A stretch of DNA of 64,000 nt from Sacculina carcini (lineage: Eukaryota > Arthropoda > Thecostraca > Sacculinidae). Position numbers and translations under genes: made by a program. How positions within the stretch are numbered: the stretch's first letter is position 1; the number at the start of each line of letters is the position of its first letter. The notes below the pieces were generated by a model. The model did not search any database. It was not told where the DNA came from and saw only the letters and a program-made list of their open reading frames with translations. Below are positions 13,400-25,008 of the stretch, piece by piece. The DNA is taken from the NCBI GenBank assembly GCA_916048095.2, contig OU696588.1, positions 1,225,001-1,289,000 on the forward strand. Direction: 5' to 3'.

Positions 13400-13637
13400 C
13401 GTGTGTGTGTGTGTGTGTGTGTGCCTGCGAGGTGTGTCCTAGTTTCACCTGGTTATAGCGCGGTCTGTGTGTGTGTGTGTGTGTGTGTGTGTAGGTGTGT
13501 GTGTGTGTGTGTGGCTATAGACACCCTCCTACTGTGTCTCCATCTTTGCCCCACTGAAGCTCACGTTCTGCTAGGTTAGGACGCGTTCTGTGGCTGTGGC
13601 GGTGTAAATTTGCAAATTGACGCCTGGTGTTGTACTG

Positions 13638-13691
<54 letters not shown>

Positions 13692-13702
13692 GTGTGTGTG
13701 TG
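13400..13702. repeat. Cluster of TG microsatellites
   Basis: TG runs at 13401-13422, 13466-13512 and 13640-13702 separated by unique spacers; with the CA array just before, this makes a region of opposite-orientation repeats. Confidence 0.9.
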
Positions 13703-13903
13703 TACTGTAGTCACTACTGCATTGGCCCAATTTGTGTGCGTTTTAGTGGCCTGGCTGAATATATGTATATTGTTGGAGGAGTATATGAAGCTGCGAGCTG
13801 CACTTGAGGAATGAAAATGATAGACTCATAAAGAATTAAGAATAAAAATGCGTACGAAAATTATATATATGCATGCCAAATGCCAAATGTGTCAAAGTGA
13901 GAT

Positions 13904-14244
13904 TGTTGGACTCGGTGGTGTAGTGGTAGCACACCCGCCTCACAAGCAGGAGGTCCGTGGTTCGAATCCCGGTGGAGGAGAATTTCATTGGGATAATTTT
14001 ATAATCCAACAGCCCCTGTCCATCCAGCAGTAAATGATGGTACCAGATATCAGTCGTGTGTTGTGTCATGCATTCTGGGGAGGTGGCCCTCTCTAATACG
14101 TCTTACGTCCTTGTGGTGTCATAGAGTGGAGAGGGTTGGTTCTGCGGTGGCATCGAGCTGCGCGGGGTACACCTGTGTGTTCATAAGCTTCGGCTTCTCC
14201 CTGTGTAGCAGCTGTCACTTGAGGCCTTTAACCTTTAACCTTTA
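13904..14244 (+). mobile_element. tRNA-derived SINE (tRNA-Val-like head), full-length
   Basis: The head has an A-box-like GGTGTAGTGGTAGC and a B-box GGTTCGAATCC at 13959-13969. The region between folds as a tRNA with a 7-base loop CTCACAA, giving anticodon CAC (Val). A conserved body of about 270 bases follows and ends in tandem CCTTTAA. Four reverse-oriented copies occur at 26429, 31378, 41356 and 50263. Confidence 0.9.
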
Positions 14245-14404
14245 TGAAGTGTATATGACACTACTGCTTTCGTCTGACGGATTTTTTCTCCCCCGTTTTT
14301 GAGATTGCGAGTACGTGCTTCACACCTGGTGTACGTGACTTTGCCGCAAACTTTTTTATATTATATACGCATTTGAACACAGCACTGGAAAGGCTAATGT
14401 TCGC

Positions 14405-14660
14405 GTGAATTTATGCGGGGGCAAAACCTCACGGCCCCGGCTGGCACACCGCAGGTCCGGCCGCACGGGTTTTGCAGTCACGGCCAGCACAGAAACTGCA
14501 CGGCTGCGCGCACACGAAACCCGCCTTGCGGCAATTGGGCTATCACTTTGAGAAACGAACCCAAACGTTTCACCTCGCCAGGGAATCGAGCCCAGGATCT
14601 CTCGTGCACAGAGCGTCCGTCTTAGCCACTCGGCTACGAGGCAACCTGGCGCCGCTGTAC
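14405..14660 (-). mobile_element. tRNA-derived SINE, second family
   Basis: Read on the minus strand the head has TAGCCGAGTGGCTAAGAC (A box) and GGCTCGATTCC (B box), followed by a GC-rich body. The tRNA identity is unclear. A short piece of the same head lies at 49954-49980. Confidence 0.7.
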
Positions 14661-16271
14661 GCCTTTCGTCTTTCTTGCGACCCGAAAAGACCGCTTTGGT
14701 AGGGTTCAATGCTCCGATTTTTTTCGGATAGGAGATTGCGCGATGTTATTGCGAGAACATACATACCGCAATATGTGTGACCTTGTGTACACGTGCTGCT
14801 CACTGCTCTATAGATGAAAACCAACTGATCAATTTCGATATATCACGACCAAATCAAATGAAATTATTCTACCAAATCGATCAAGGTAATCAGTGTACCT
14901 TTCTTTTCTGATATTATTACATTCTCCCTCTCTCTGTCTGTCTGTTTGTGTGTGTGTGTCTGTCTGTTTGTGTGTGTGTGTGTTTGTTGATGATCAAGGT
15001 GCACTCAGATCGCAGTCATGCAATTTGCAACGTTCACATTGCCTTCTCATTCCACTTTGGTGATTATTTCCAATAATAATGGCACTACTAATAGTAATTA
15101 CTATCTAGACTGTTCAATGTGGGCACACTGATCAGTAAACATGAAAACCATATTTTTGATAAAAATTCAATTGTTGCTATATCTCTGCTTCAGTAAAGGA
15201 ATAGGTCATATTTGTTTGAAAAACCTTCTCAGACCAATTGGACAGTGTTATTTCTGTATTTTTGAGTGTGTCGTGTGTGTGTGTGTGTGTGTGTGTGGGT
15301 ATTGTCGAATGTGACTGTCCATAACCAATGGTTTCTGCGATAACTTTTATTAACTTGCGATAACGCTAAAACGATGAAATTTTCCCCAACCAGCGATAAA
15401 CGATACAACATTTCAAAACCCAACATGCGGTAAGCGATAAATGATAAAGCGATAGCTATAAAAATGTTAACTTGCGATAACAAAAGCGATAAATGACAAG
15501 TACATTTATTTAGTTGAAATATTAAAAAAAACATTTCCACATTTCCGCGAACATTTCCACAAACTATCTTCCACAATGAAAATAAAATTCGCTTGACAAA
15601 AAGTATCACTGAAACCAGCCTATGGCCCACAAGTTCTATTCCACATTAGTCTCTCTGACTCAGACTCTCCCTCCTTCCTCTCCTCCTCAAGACAGCATGC
15701 AGGACCTGAAAGTTTCCCTTGGTGAAGACCAGCTTCTAAAACCTGTCGCTGGTCATGTATGCACGCTTGGGGCTGAGGACATCATCAGCAGTGCTGAACA
15801 TGCGCTCCACGGCAGCAGAGCTGGGCAAGGCCGTGTTGTATGGCTCATTAACAAGTTGGGAATCAGGGAAAAAAGGTTAAGAACCACTGGTCCATAACTT
15901 GGATTGTGTGTGTGTTTGTGTTGCGTAGTGCTACTATGGGATAGAGCATTGTATAGTGCATAAACTGTGGCTGCGTTCGAAAGTGCAGTACAATTACATT
16001 GCCTGCAATTCAATTGATCAGGCCATTATCAAAATATGTTGGATTGCAATATCAAATAGCAATGCAATGATCCGAGTATCTATCACTCTGTCCTTGTTGA
16101 AAATGCACCGAGTCTTTCCATTTCATCAAAAATTCTCCTATCCAGAAGCCAACAATGGTAATATCCAATTTAATTCATTGATTAACAATTAAAAACGGCA
16201 TGGCAGTATAGCCCCAATGGCAAAATACGTGTAGAGTACACATAATGCAATCTTGCAAAGAAAGTTGCAGC
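14661..16271. other. Intergenic DNA with degenerate repeats, no gene seen
   Basis: Contains TCTG/TG-rich simple sequence near 14930-14990, a degenerate GCGATAAC repeat at about 15335-15495, and a hAT-like end GGTTAAGAACCACTGG near 15875-15891. No coding exon could be supported. Confidence 0.55.
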
Positions 16272-16558
16272 CAGTGGCAGCGCCAGGATTTTTCCGATGG
16301 AGGAGCTGAAGAGGGGCTAAGCAAAAAGTTCCGGGGGCTTGGTGAAGCATGAAGTGCTACACTCGAACGCTGACTACATAATATTATAATAAGGGACGCG
16401 GGCAGACTGATTCAGTCCTCGAACTTGAGCCAAAGCTACAGGACTTAATTTACAGTGGCAATAAGTCTTAATGTCCAGGATTGTGATTTTTAGGGGGGGG
16501 CTTAGCATATTTTTGAGGGGGCTGAAGCCCCCCAAGCCCCCCTTTGGCGCCGCCACTG
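16272..16558 (+). mobile_element. MITE family B, complete copy with target duplication
   Basis: Starts CAGTGGCAGCGCCAGG and ends GGCGCCGCCACTG. Flanked by GTTGCAGC (16264-16271) and GTTGCAAC (16559-16566), seven of eight bases identical, fitting a hAT-type 8-bp duplication. Length 287 bp. Confidence 0.85.
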
Positions 16559-17307
16559 GTTGCAACTTTGTCGAACAGACAAACTCGACGAGGTGATCAA
16601 TCGATTTTCGCCGAAGTAAAGCGCAATACGCTTGCCAAATAAAGGTTTTACTTGCAACTACTAAATACGTCTCTTTTTTCAATTTCGCTGCTGGCCTATT
16701 GAGCCTCAAACGGACAATTGGAAAGCTGGTGAATGTCAAAATAAAGTGGAAAACAATCAAAGCCTTGTTTGACCGATGATTGGATGGTTGTATTGTGACG
16801 TCACTGTGACGAATAATGTGCCAATTGTTTTTCAGCTGTTGGACAAACTCATTTGTACTCATAAACCGCACACACAAGCCGTCTGATCATCTACACGCCA
16901 GGTAACGTTGCGAACATTGTACTCGTGACATTGTACTTGTGCAGTTACTAAGACATGTATCATTTTCTATCCATCCTTTCCCTCGCTCAAATCCTTCTCA
17001 AAACAGCTACATTCTCACTATGCATGCAATATTACGCGCAATTAATTAATTATGCCAATGTTATATGGTGCATGTTGAATTTCGTGGATGTTTGTTAGTG
17101 TGATTATATTCGAGTGATTTTTATATAAATTTAAATATATTTAAATATATATTTGTATTTGTACGAGTGTGTGTGTGTGTGTTGTATAGAGTGTATGTAT
17201 GCCTGCTGGAGGCTAACTACATTTATTGATTGATTGATTTTGTAATGGCGGTAATCGATTTTGTCTGTTCTCTGTACACATACGTATCGTCACAGCCGAG
17301 AAAAGAA

Positions 17308-18260
17308 ATGCAAGGCTTGATGCCTGATCTAGCCAGCTTGCTGGTGTGGGCGGGAATTGTTGGGATGACTGTCATTGGTAGCATTGAGGCTAGTCGGCCC
17401 ATTCACCTGGTCAAATACTACCGGCTCGACTTTGATCGGCCACTGGATTCGCAGGTGGAGCGCGTGTTTCCCGAGCACCTGTGCGACCAGCCGCATAACA
17501 GAGCCCCTATCAGCTTGGCTCAACTGGTGCCAGACAAGGGCTTCAACAACGGTGACTAACACACACACACACCCACACGTTACGTTACATTAGATTAGGT
17601 AGATTTATATTCAGCGCCCACGACTAGAGCAGGGGATCTTAGCCGGAACTGAGAGCCTGGATCCTAGGGGTTCGAGGATTCCTGTAATTTTTTACAGAAA
17701 TTATATGTTCAACATATGCATTATATATTTTCCTTAAAAACGTAGTTTTTGCATAATCCACTTGAAGTAGTTGTATGAATGAATATTAAATAAAAAGTGT
17801 TTGTTATCACGTCGTGTATATTTTTATAATCTCTCGGGGATGAAGCCCCCCAAAATTGTACCCAGTCTATATGAGCACCCCCAGAAGAAAATCCTGACCA
17901 TGAACATTTCGAGGGTAGTTCCTCATGTTTCACCAAGCCCCGCATCTTTCTCCTTCGTCCCACACCGTCGTAGCTGGCGCCGCCGCTGCTCAGGCTACAC
18001 ACATGACCTGTGTGTGTGTGTGTGTTTGTTTATTGCCATACAACACAGAACAATAAAGTAAGCATAGAAAAAGCATGTTGGCGCAGTCTACCAAGCCAGA
18101 CACAGCTGGCTTATTAGCAGACACGTAAACATATTTATATGTATATAACCACATTTCTCCACAAACAAACAATACACAATATATAAAACACACATACATA
18201 GGAAAACAATATATACAATATCGCACATATTCACAAATAAAGGCACAGCATACTAACTCA

Positions 18261-18305
<45 letters not shown>

Positions 18306-20514
18306 AAACCCACACTCACACTACACACACATACACACACACACACACAGAAGCACACACTCACACACCCACACACACACACACGCACATATAAGCTTCA
18401 ACAAAACACACCCTCTTGCACACTCATGATCATTGCACACTCATACACACGCTTACACATACTCATAAGGACATTCATTATGCCTCATTGTGTGTGTGTA
18501 CGTGTGTGCATGACCCGCACTGTGCCCGCAGGCAGTGTACAGGGTGAGGGGCTGTACATCTCGTGGTACGACAAGGCACGGCAATTCAGAACCTACAGCT
18601 GGACCATGGCTAGTGTACAGTGTAGTGACCAGTGGAGCCTAGTCACTGCACATCGCATCACGGCTCTGAGAAACTCAATTACCGCCGCCATGAAAGCGCT
18701 ACGCCAAAGTAGTTATAATTATATACAAATACAAGTATAAATAAAATAAATAGTATAGTTTTGGGTAGACAAAAATAAAATATATAATGGAATGATCATG
18801 CGTATAACAAATTTGGGTGAAATGTGCAATTATGTATATTTCGTACTTTATTTATTACATTATTGAATTTATTATATTTACTTTACATTAAAATTACATA
18901 TATCAATATTTATTTAAATAAACTAAATAAACACAAATATGCGCTCCCAAGCTATCCACCGAAAAAATGTGTGTGTGTGTGTGTGTGTGTTTCAAATTGA
19001 CATTCAAATTGTCTCAGCCTCCGACCACATTCAGCAAACCGCTATTGACTTCCTGATGTCTACTATCCAATCCTGGTCCTTTTCTCGGCATCTCAAACTA
19101 AATCCTGACAAGACGCAGTTTATTCTTTTCTCTGATTCCATTAACAGTTCGCTTAGTGTTCCTCTGTCATCATCAGTGTATAATTTGGGTGTTGTTTTTT
19201 ATAGCAATCTAACTTTTGACTCTCATATCTCTCAAACTATCCGATCGTGCAATTTCCATATCCGCCGTATATACTGTATTCGCAAATTTCTAGACATTTC
19301 ATCAGCCTTCAAATTGACCAACTCTCTAGTTTTATCTCGCGTTTTGTATTGCTGCTCACTTTTCCTGTCACTGAATCATCGTCAATTGAGAAAATTTCAA
19401 TCCATCATAAATAAATCATGTAGACTAGTATTTAATTTACCAGCACGAAGTCATGTCACACCACACCTGTATCGTCTTAGATGGTTGCCTATTATTGGCA
19501 TGATTCATCTCCGCATTTCTATCATTATACAGTCTGCTCTAATACACGGAAAACCTTCATATATATATAATCTCTTCCATCGAATGTCGACTAATACTTC
19601 TCTTCAGCTAAGGTCTTCTGATCACATTTGTCTTTCTGAACCTTCATTTCCTTCACGTCACTCACATTTCAACCGCTCTTTCTCCATTGTTGGCCCTCGA
19701 ATTTATAACAAACTTCCCCCTTCGTTGCGTAGCGTGACAAATTTGTCATTATTCAAGCGAAAATTCAAACGTTACTTTCTTGATAAATGTTTCACAAGGG
19801 TTTCTAATAATGACCAAATTCTTATTTCAGAGTGCTATCGTGTATGACTTCCATTGGTGCCTCTTATGTCTAAATTAATGTGGTTTACTTAGTGTTTTTC
19901 TGTTTGTGTGTGTGTGCGTGTTTTGTGTTAGTTTGTGTGTATGTTTCGTATGTTCCTTGTGTCAATTTCCTTTGTTCATATATCAGTGTAATTAATTTGA
20001 ATGACGTACTTGAATTACGTGTTGTGGCATTGCTATTCAGGTATCTGTTTGCGATGTTGATGTCTTATCCGCTCGTATGTGCTTGTATGTGTGTCTGATG
20101 TAACTGATTGTATGTTGTATCTATTTGGTTGTTGTATCTGTCTGTATGTGTGTATGTGCGCTTTAGAAACAACTATGTGTAAAGCGCTTAATAAGTGTTC
20201 AATAAACTGAAACTGTTGAATTCTGTGTTTGAGTGTGTGCATGTGTGTGTGTGAGCGCTTTTGTGACCCTCGGGTGAAGAGCGCGATATATATGTATTAA
20301 TGTAATGTGTGTGTGTGTTTATGTTTGAGTAGACGGGTCGTCCAAGGAAGGCGGTGTGTTTGCCTGGATTGACGGTGACATCCGCACCAGAGACCACATG
20401 GAACAGTGTCGCTCGGTGGCCCTGCAAGAGAACGACCGGCTGTCGTTTCCATGGCAACCGTGTGACAGCACGGCCACGTTCATCTGCGCTCCCAACAACC
20501 AACAATCTCGTTGA
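17308..20514 (+). CDS. Secreted C-type-lectin-like protein
   Basis: Three exons: 17308-17551, 18532-18708 and 20333-20514; both junctions are phase 1 and give 200 residues. A signal peptide covers about residues 1-28 (LLVWAGIVGMTVIGSIEA). The C-terminal 120 residues match a C-type lectin-like fold: WTMASVQC, a Leu-Val stretch (WSLVTAHRI), VFAWIDG, EQC, then WQPCDSTATFIC. The four cysteines of the canonical two disulfides are present. The calcium/sugar-binding EPN/QPD and WND motifs are absent, so calcium-dependent sugar binding is unlikely. An NGS glycosylation sequon is created at the exon 2/3 junction. An alternative upstream ATG at 17245 is in frame but would spoil the signal peptide. A 5'-truncated LINE sits in intron 2 and a reverse family B MITE in intron 1. 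Confidence 0.72.
17825..17990 (-). mobile_element. MITE family B copy, reversed
   Basis: The block GAAGCCCCCCAAAATT, then ACATTTCGAGGGTAGTTCC, then GGCGCCGCCGCTG is the reverse complement of the family. In intron 1 of the lectin-like gene. Confidence 0.7.
18264..18385. repeat. CA-rich microsatellite
   Basis: Interrupted CA repeats in intron 1 of the lectin-like gene. Confidence 0.9.
18985..20215 (+). pseudogene. 5'-truncated L2/CR1-like LINE, reverse transcriptase C-terminus
   Basis: An open frame ends at 19847 and covers the last 280 or so residues of an ORF2: LKLNPDKTQFILF, then VYNLGVVFYSNLTFDSHI, then HLYRLRWLPIIGMIHLRI, then GPRIYNKLPPSLRS. This is the region after the catalytic palm in L2/CR1-type non-LTR elements. 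The catalytic FADD-type part is missing, so the copy is dead by truncation, yet the remaining frame is intact, which suggests it is recent. A 3' UTR follows, ending TGTAAAGCGCTTAATAAG and a TTCAATAAACTG tail. It lies in intron 2 of the lectin-like gene, same strand. Confidence 0.85.
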
Positions 20515-21728
20515 CGATACAACCGCTTCTCTCCCGACTTCCTTTCTCTTTCCAAATTGGCTATAGTATCTAGGTGGCGTTGGCTTAGGTTGGGTTAATT
20601 AGGAGAGAGAAGAGAGAGCCGACGCTGAAGCGAGACCAAACCTGCCCGAGGCGTAACATCCTTAGATTCGTTAAGACCACACACACACATGCATTTGGTC
20701 TTGGGCGCTTTGCAAGGAGGGGTTTTTGTGATAGAATTAATCAATAGCATAGTGAAATAATATGCGCTAATGTGGTTTTATAACGGTACACTCACACACA
20801 CACACACACACACACATACACACGTATATACACATATTTCTTCATTCGAAACTATCGCTTGGTTGCTAACTGTATGCGCTGGATTGGAAAATAAATGTAA
20901 AAATACAGTCTGCATTTTCAGTCTGATTTTCTGCTGCAGTCGCAATATAACAACCCTCAACCAGTGTATTCGCAGATTTCGCAGCAGCAAAACATAACGC
21001 CATAAATAAATATGTGCAGCAGTCAACAATTAGGTTAAAAAAAATTGAAACTAATAACAATTTCAACTAGCGATCACCGCATCCAAGCATGCCGCGTAAT
21101 GGGCTAATATATACACACAAACACAACAAACTTCACATTGCTTAGAGCAAGCAGGGCATTCGGTGAAAAAAACACACACAGAAATACACACGAAAACACA
21201 GTATAAACATGTGATTCTCTAACATTGCAAGTATAAAACGTTGCAATGCCTGCAATATAGATCGATTCATATATAATTTCAACTTGAACGATAAATCTGT
21301 ATTGCATTGCGCTGCGCCGAAAAAAATCGATGAATTAAATCGATAATTCCTCACGGATCAATGCACCGAAGAAATATCAATGGTAAACTGTGCCATTTTT
21401 GAAGCTGAAATGATAAGTAGAGTGTTGTTAAAACTTCACATCCCTGAGGTAAATACGCTATTTGGCTGGACAATGTCACATCAAAATATCGTTGCTTCGC
21501 TAGAATTACATTTCAAGATAGACGATTGTTCAATATGAAAATACAGACACACACACGCGCGCGCATACGATGAAATGTAACGCAATCATGTCTATTTTTG
21601 TGCACAATTTTATCGTCGAGTAGTGTAATACTGAGTCGCATCGCCACAATGATTATCATCAAAATCGGTGAAAACATTTACTGTCGGGGTGTGTGAGCTG
21701 GCAATTTTGTGACTGGCATACGACAGAG
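20515..21728. other. Convergent intergenic region, no gene seen
   Basis: Lies between the stop of the lectin-like gene and the stop of SLC25A16. It holds a GTATCTAGGTGGCGTTGGCT element end (20568-20587, inverted relative to one near 7425), a CA run at 20793-20822 and AT-rich unique sequence. Confidence 0.6.
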
Positions 21729-22820
21729 CTAGCCAACCTTCACTCTGATGCCTGTGTCCAAGTGCAACAGGTCTTTCATCGATTCGTAGGTGAAAAACGA
21801 CACGGAAACCATGGGAATCGCTCGCAGGTAGTTGATGGACATACCGCGGTACAATCCGCGTGCCACGCCGTTCTCGCGGTGTATCAAACGCAACGTCTCC
21901 ACCATACCCATGCTGCCACAACACCAGCAACAATGCACGCAATGTTTGTATTGCACGTAATGACTCACAAGCCACTAGTGAGTATAATGCGGTTGTTCTT
22001 ATAGGAGCTACTGAGCCCCACAAGTTACATACATGCATTCATCGAACCCTTCGTGTTTGAAGTGATATTATAAGAAAAATCACAAATCACGTACGATCAA
22101 GACAGTGACACAAGTAGGCTACTACTGAGTGGACCGAGTTGCTTGCAGCACAGATATGAAGGTCAAGCGATGTGGCGTGATTAACTGCAGCCAATGATGA
22201 CCAAGCAGAGCTTGACGTCACGAATCATACGCGAGTGGGTGAATCAAACCACCGAACCCCTGGGGTTCGCGATTGAACCCTGGTTAAGAAACATTGGACT
22301 AGTGGAAAACCCAACGTGCGGCTAGTGATTCTACAGATCAGTGACTCAATAACAATAATTTTATTAATTACAGGCAAATCCAGTATCATGAGGAAGAGTG
22401 CAAGCACAATTAGCATCTCGCAGTGGTCCCATGCACCGGAAACGCCCAAAAGATGTAGAGATAAATGAAATTAAAAAATAAAGGATTAGTCAGTAAGACT
22501 AATCCTTTTGTAGATAGGCTCGGGGGGATGACAGCCATCACGCATTATTGTTCAAAGTTGACTCAGTTGGTCAATTGCAAGGGATCCCAACCATTTTCGG
22601 CCAATTCAATTACAACACACATATACCTCAATGAAAATAACACAGAAATAGGTTGAGAACCACTGGATGAAGCATAGTTATGCGCATCTGTGAGTCTTAT
22701 ACGCTGCAAGCATTGTGAAAACTCTGGCCGGTAGAAGCAGGCAAACTTCAAGACTAATCCAAGCATACTACATAAATTCAACCACTTGAAAATCTCCTCG
22801 AAAAAGGTTAGTCAACAAGC

Positions 22821-22851
<31 letters not shown>

Positions 22852-23688
22852 AGCACACACACACACAAGCACACACACACACACAAGCACACACACAAGC
22901 ACACACAAACACACGCATAAACACACACACAAACACACACACAAGCACACACACACACAAACACACACATAGAAAGATGAATAGGAAAAACTCACTCTCT
23001 GTACCCGCCATATTGCGCACGTAGTAGCCGAAATCCCGACAGACAGACAGACAGACAGACACCGGACAACACACAGAGCCCAGTGCGTAATAGCCGCACA
23101 CACATTTTTTGTTGAAGAACATTTGAAGACGATAAGTCGTAAAGTAATGGTGATAGCAACGTAAAAGTAAAGTAATAAGCAGTGCTGAATTAGCGCAATT
23201 GAATTAAGCACCTATGTGAGGGTGCGAATGTGTGCGTATAGGTGCGAATGTGTGAGTTGTAAGTTATGTGGTGCAAGTTTAACTCTGTGATGGTTCAAAG
23301 TAAATTATCTTTTTTTAAACAAAGGTGCAAGTATAGCCTGTTACAGGTGCAATCACACCCTGTTATAGATGTAAGTGTGTTCTGTTATAGGTGCAATTAT
23401 GTTCTGTTATAGGTGCAAGTGTCGTGTTATAGGTGCAATTATGTTCTGTTATAGGTGCAAGTGTTGTGTTATAGGTGCAATTATGTTCTGTTATAGGTGC
23501 AAGTGTCGTGTTATAGGTGCATAGGTGCGTTTTTACCCGAACTTGCGCGTGTCGGTGGTCATGTAGGCGAGCTGCATGCGCCGTCGTGTCACATCGAACG
23601 GATAGCTGACACTCTGTGCACAAGCACCGGCCAGAGCCCCGCACATCAACCGAGCCGGCGTCGATAAACTCAGACCGCCTAGAAACAA

Positions 23689-23758
<70 letters not shown>

Positions 23759-24031
23759 ATAGACATACATGTACACAAATAAGTAGACACATAAGCATGT
23801 GAACTGAAAAATTCCGGTAGTTGAGAAAGATAAAAATAAAAAAGAGATCCACTTAGCATATAGAACTGAAAAAACCCACAATGATACAACAGTTGGACGT
23901 TCAAATAAGGACATAGAGTGTACAAAACTCACACACACACACACACAAACACATACACATGAGCTAACAACACGTACAAGATTAAGAGCTAGAGAGTTAG
24001 GGAGAGAAAGCGTTCAGGAGAGTAAGTGTGA

Positions 24032-24100
<69 letters not shown>

Positions 24101-24976
24101 TGTGAGTGTGGACAGGAGAGTTGGACGCACCAGAGTTGATATCACGACGGTGACAAGTCATATCAGGTAGCTGTTGCATGCACAGCGTTTTCATTTTGTC
24201 GAAAATATAGAAGCTGAGACCGGCGTAGGGCACCATACCGACCAGAGTCGGTGAGAAGCCGCGATACAACCCTCGAAACCCTCCCTCCTGCCCCCAAAAC
24301 ACACACACACACACACACACACATACACACACAGCAACAACAATAATGTCCATGTCACTTATCACTAGGGCTGTCGAAAAAGTAACCGCAACAAAACAGA
24401 GATAGTAACTTTATGTTGGAAAAAAGGGATAGCCTAAAAGTAAACTGAAAATAACCTTGAGCTACGTGAAAAATGACCAATTTAGTTCTGCAGTTCTGCA
24501 GGAACTACTTGTGTATAAACTAATGTACGGTGTGTGTGTGTGTGTGCAGTTTATAGTGATCGCACTCTTGCCAATTTCACCTTAATTGATTGGTTATTGA
24601 TTGTGAATTGATTGATTGACTATGGATTGATAATTGAGTGATTGTTTGTTAGTTGAAAGCCAATTATAACAGAGAACCGAGGTGCCAACACACCTCTGCG
24701 ACAATACAGCTTGCCGTGTGCCAGATGCCTGAGTAGCGATGTTCTCCGGTCACTTGGAAGGCGAGACGGGCACGGATCATGTCCAGTGGATAAGTGAGCA
24801 GCACGGCAGTCACACCGGCCAGCGAGCCGCTGAAAAAAGAGCCCACGTTGCTGTCGGCGCCTAGCAAACCGCCAAACACCTGCACACACACACGCACATA
24901 CACATACACACACACATACATAGAGACACACAGGAACACTCACATATAGACACATGCATGTACAGACAAATAAGAA

Positions 24977-25008
<32 letters not shown>

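Noticed and set aside
13916-13985. Functional tRNA-Val gene
   Set aside because: The anticodon stem has a mismatch, the sequence continues into a repeated 270-base body, and four other copies exist; it is a SINE head.
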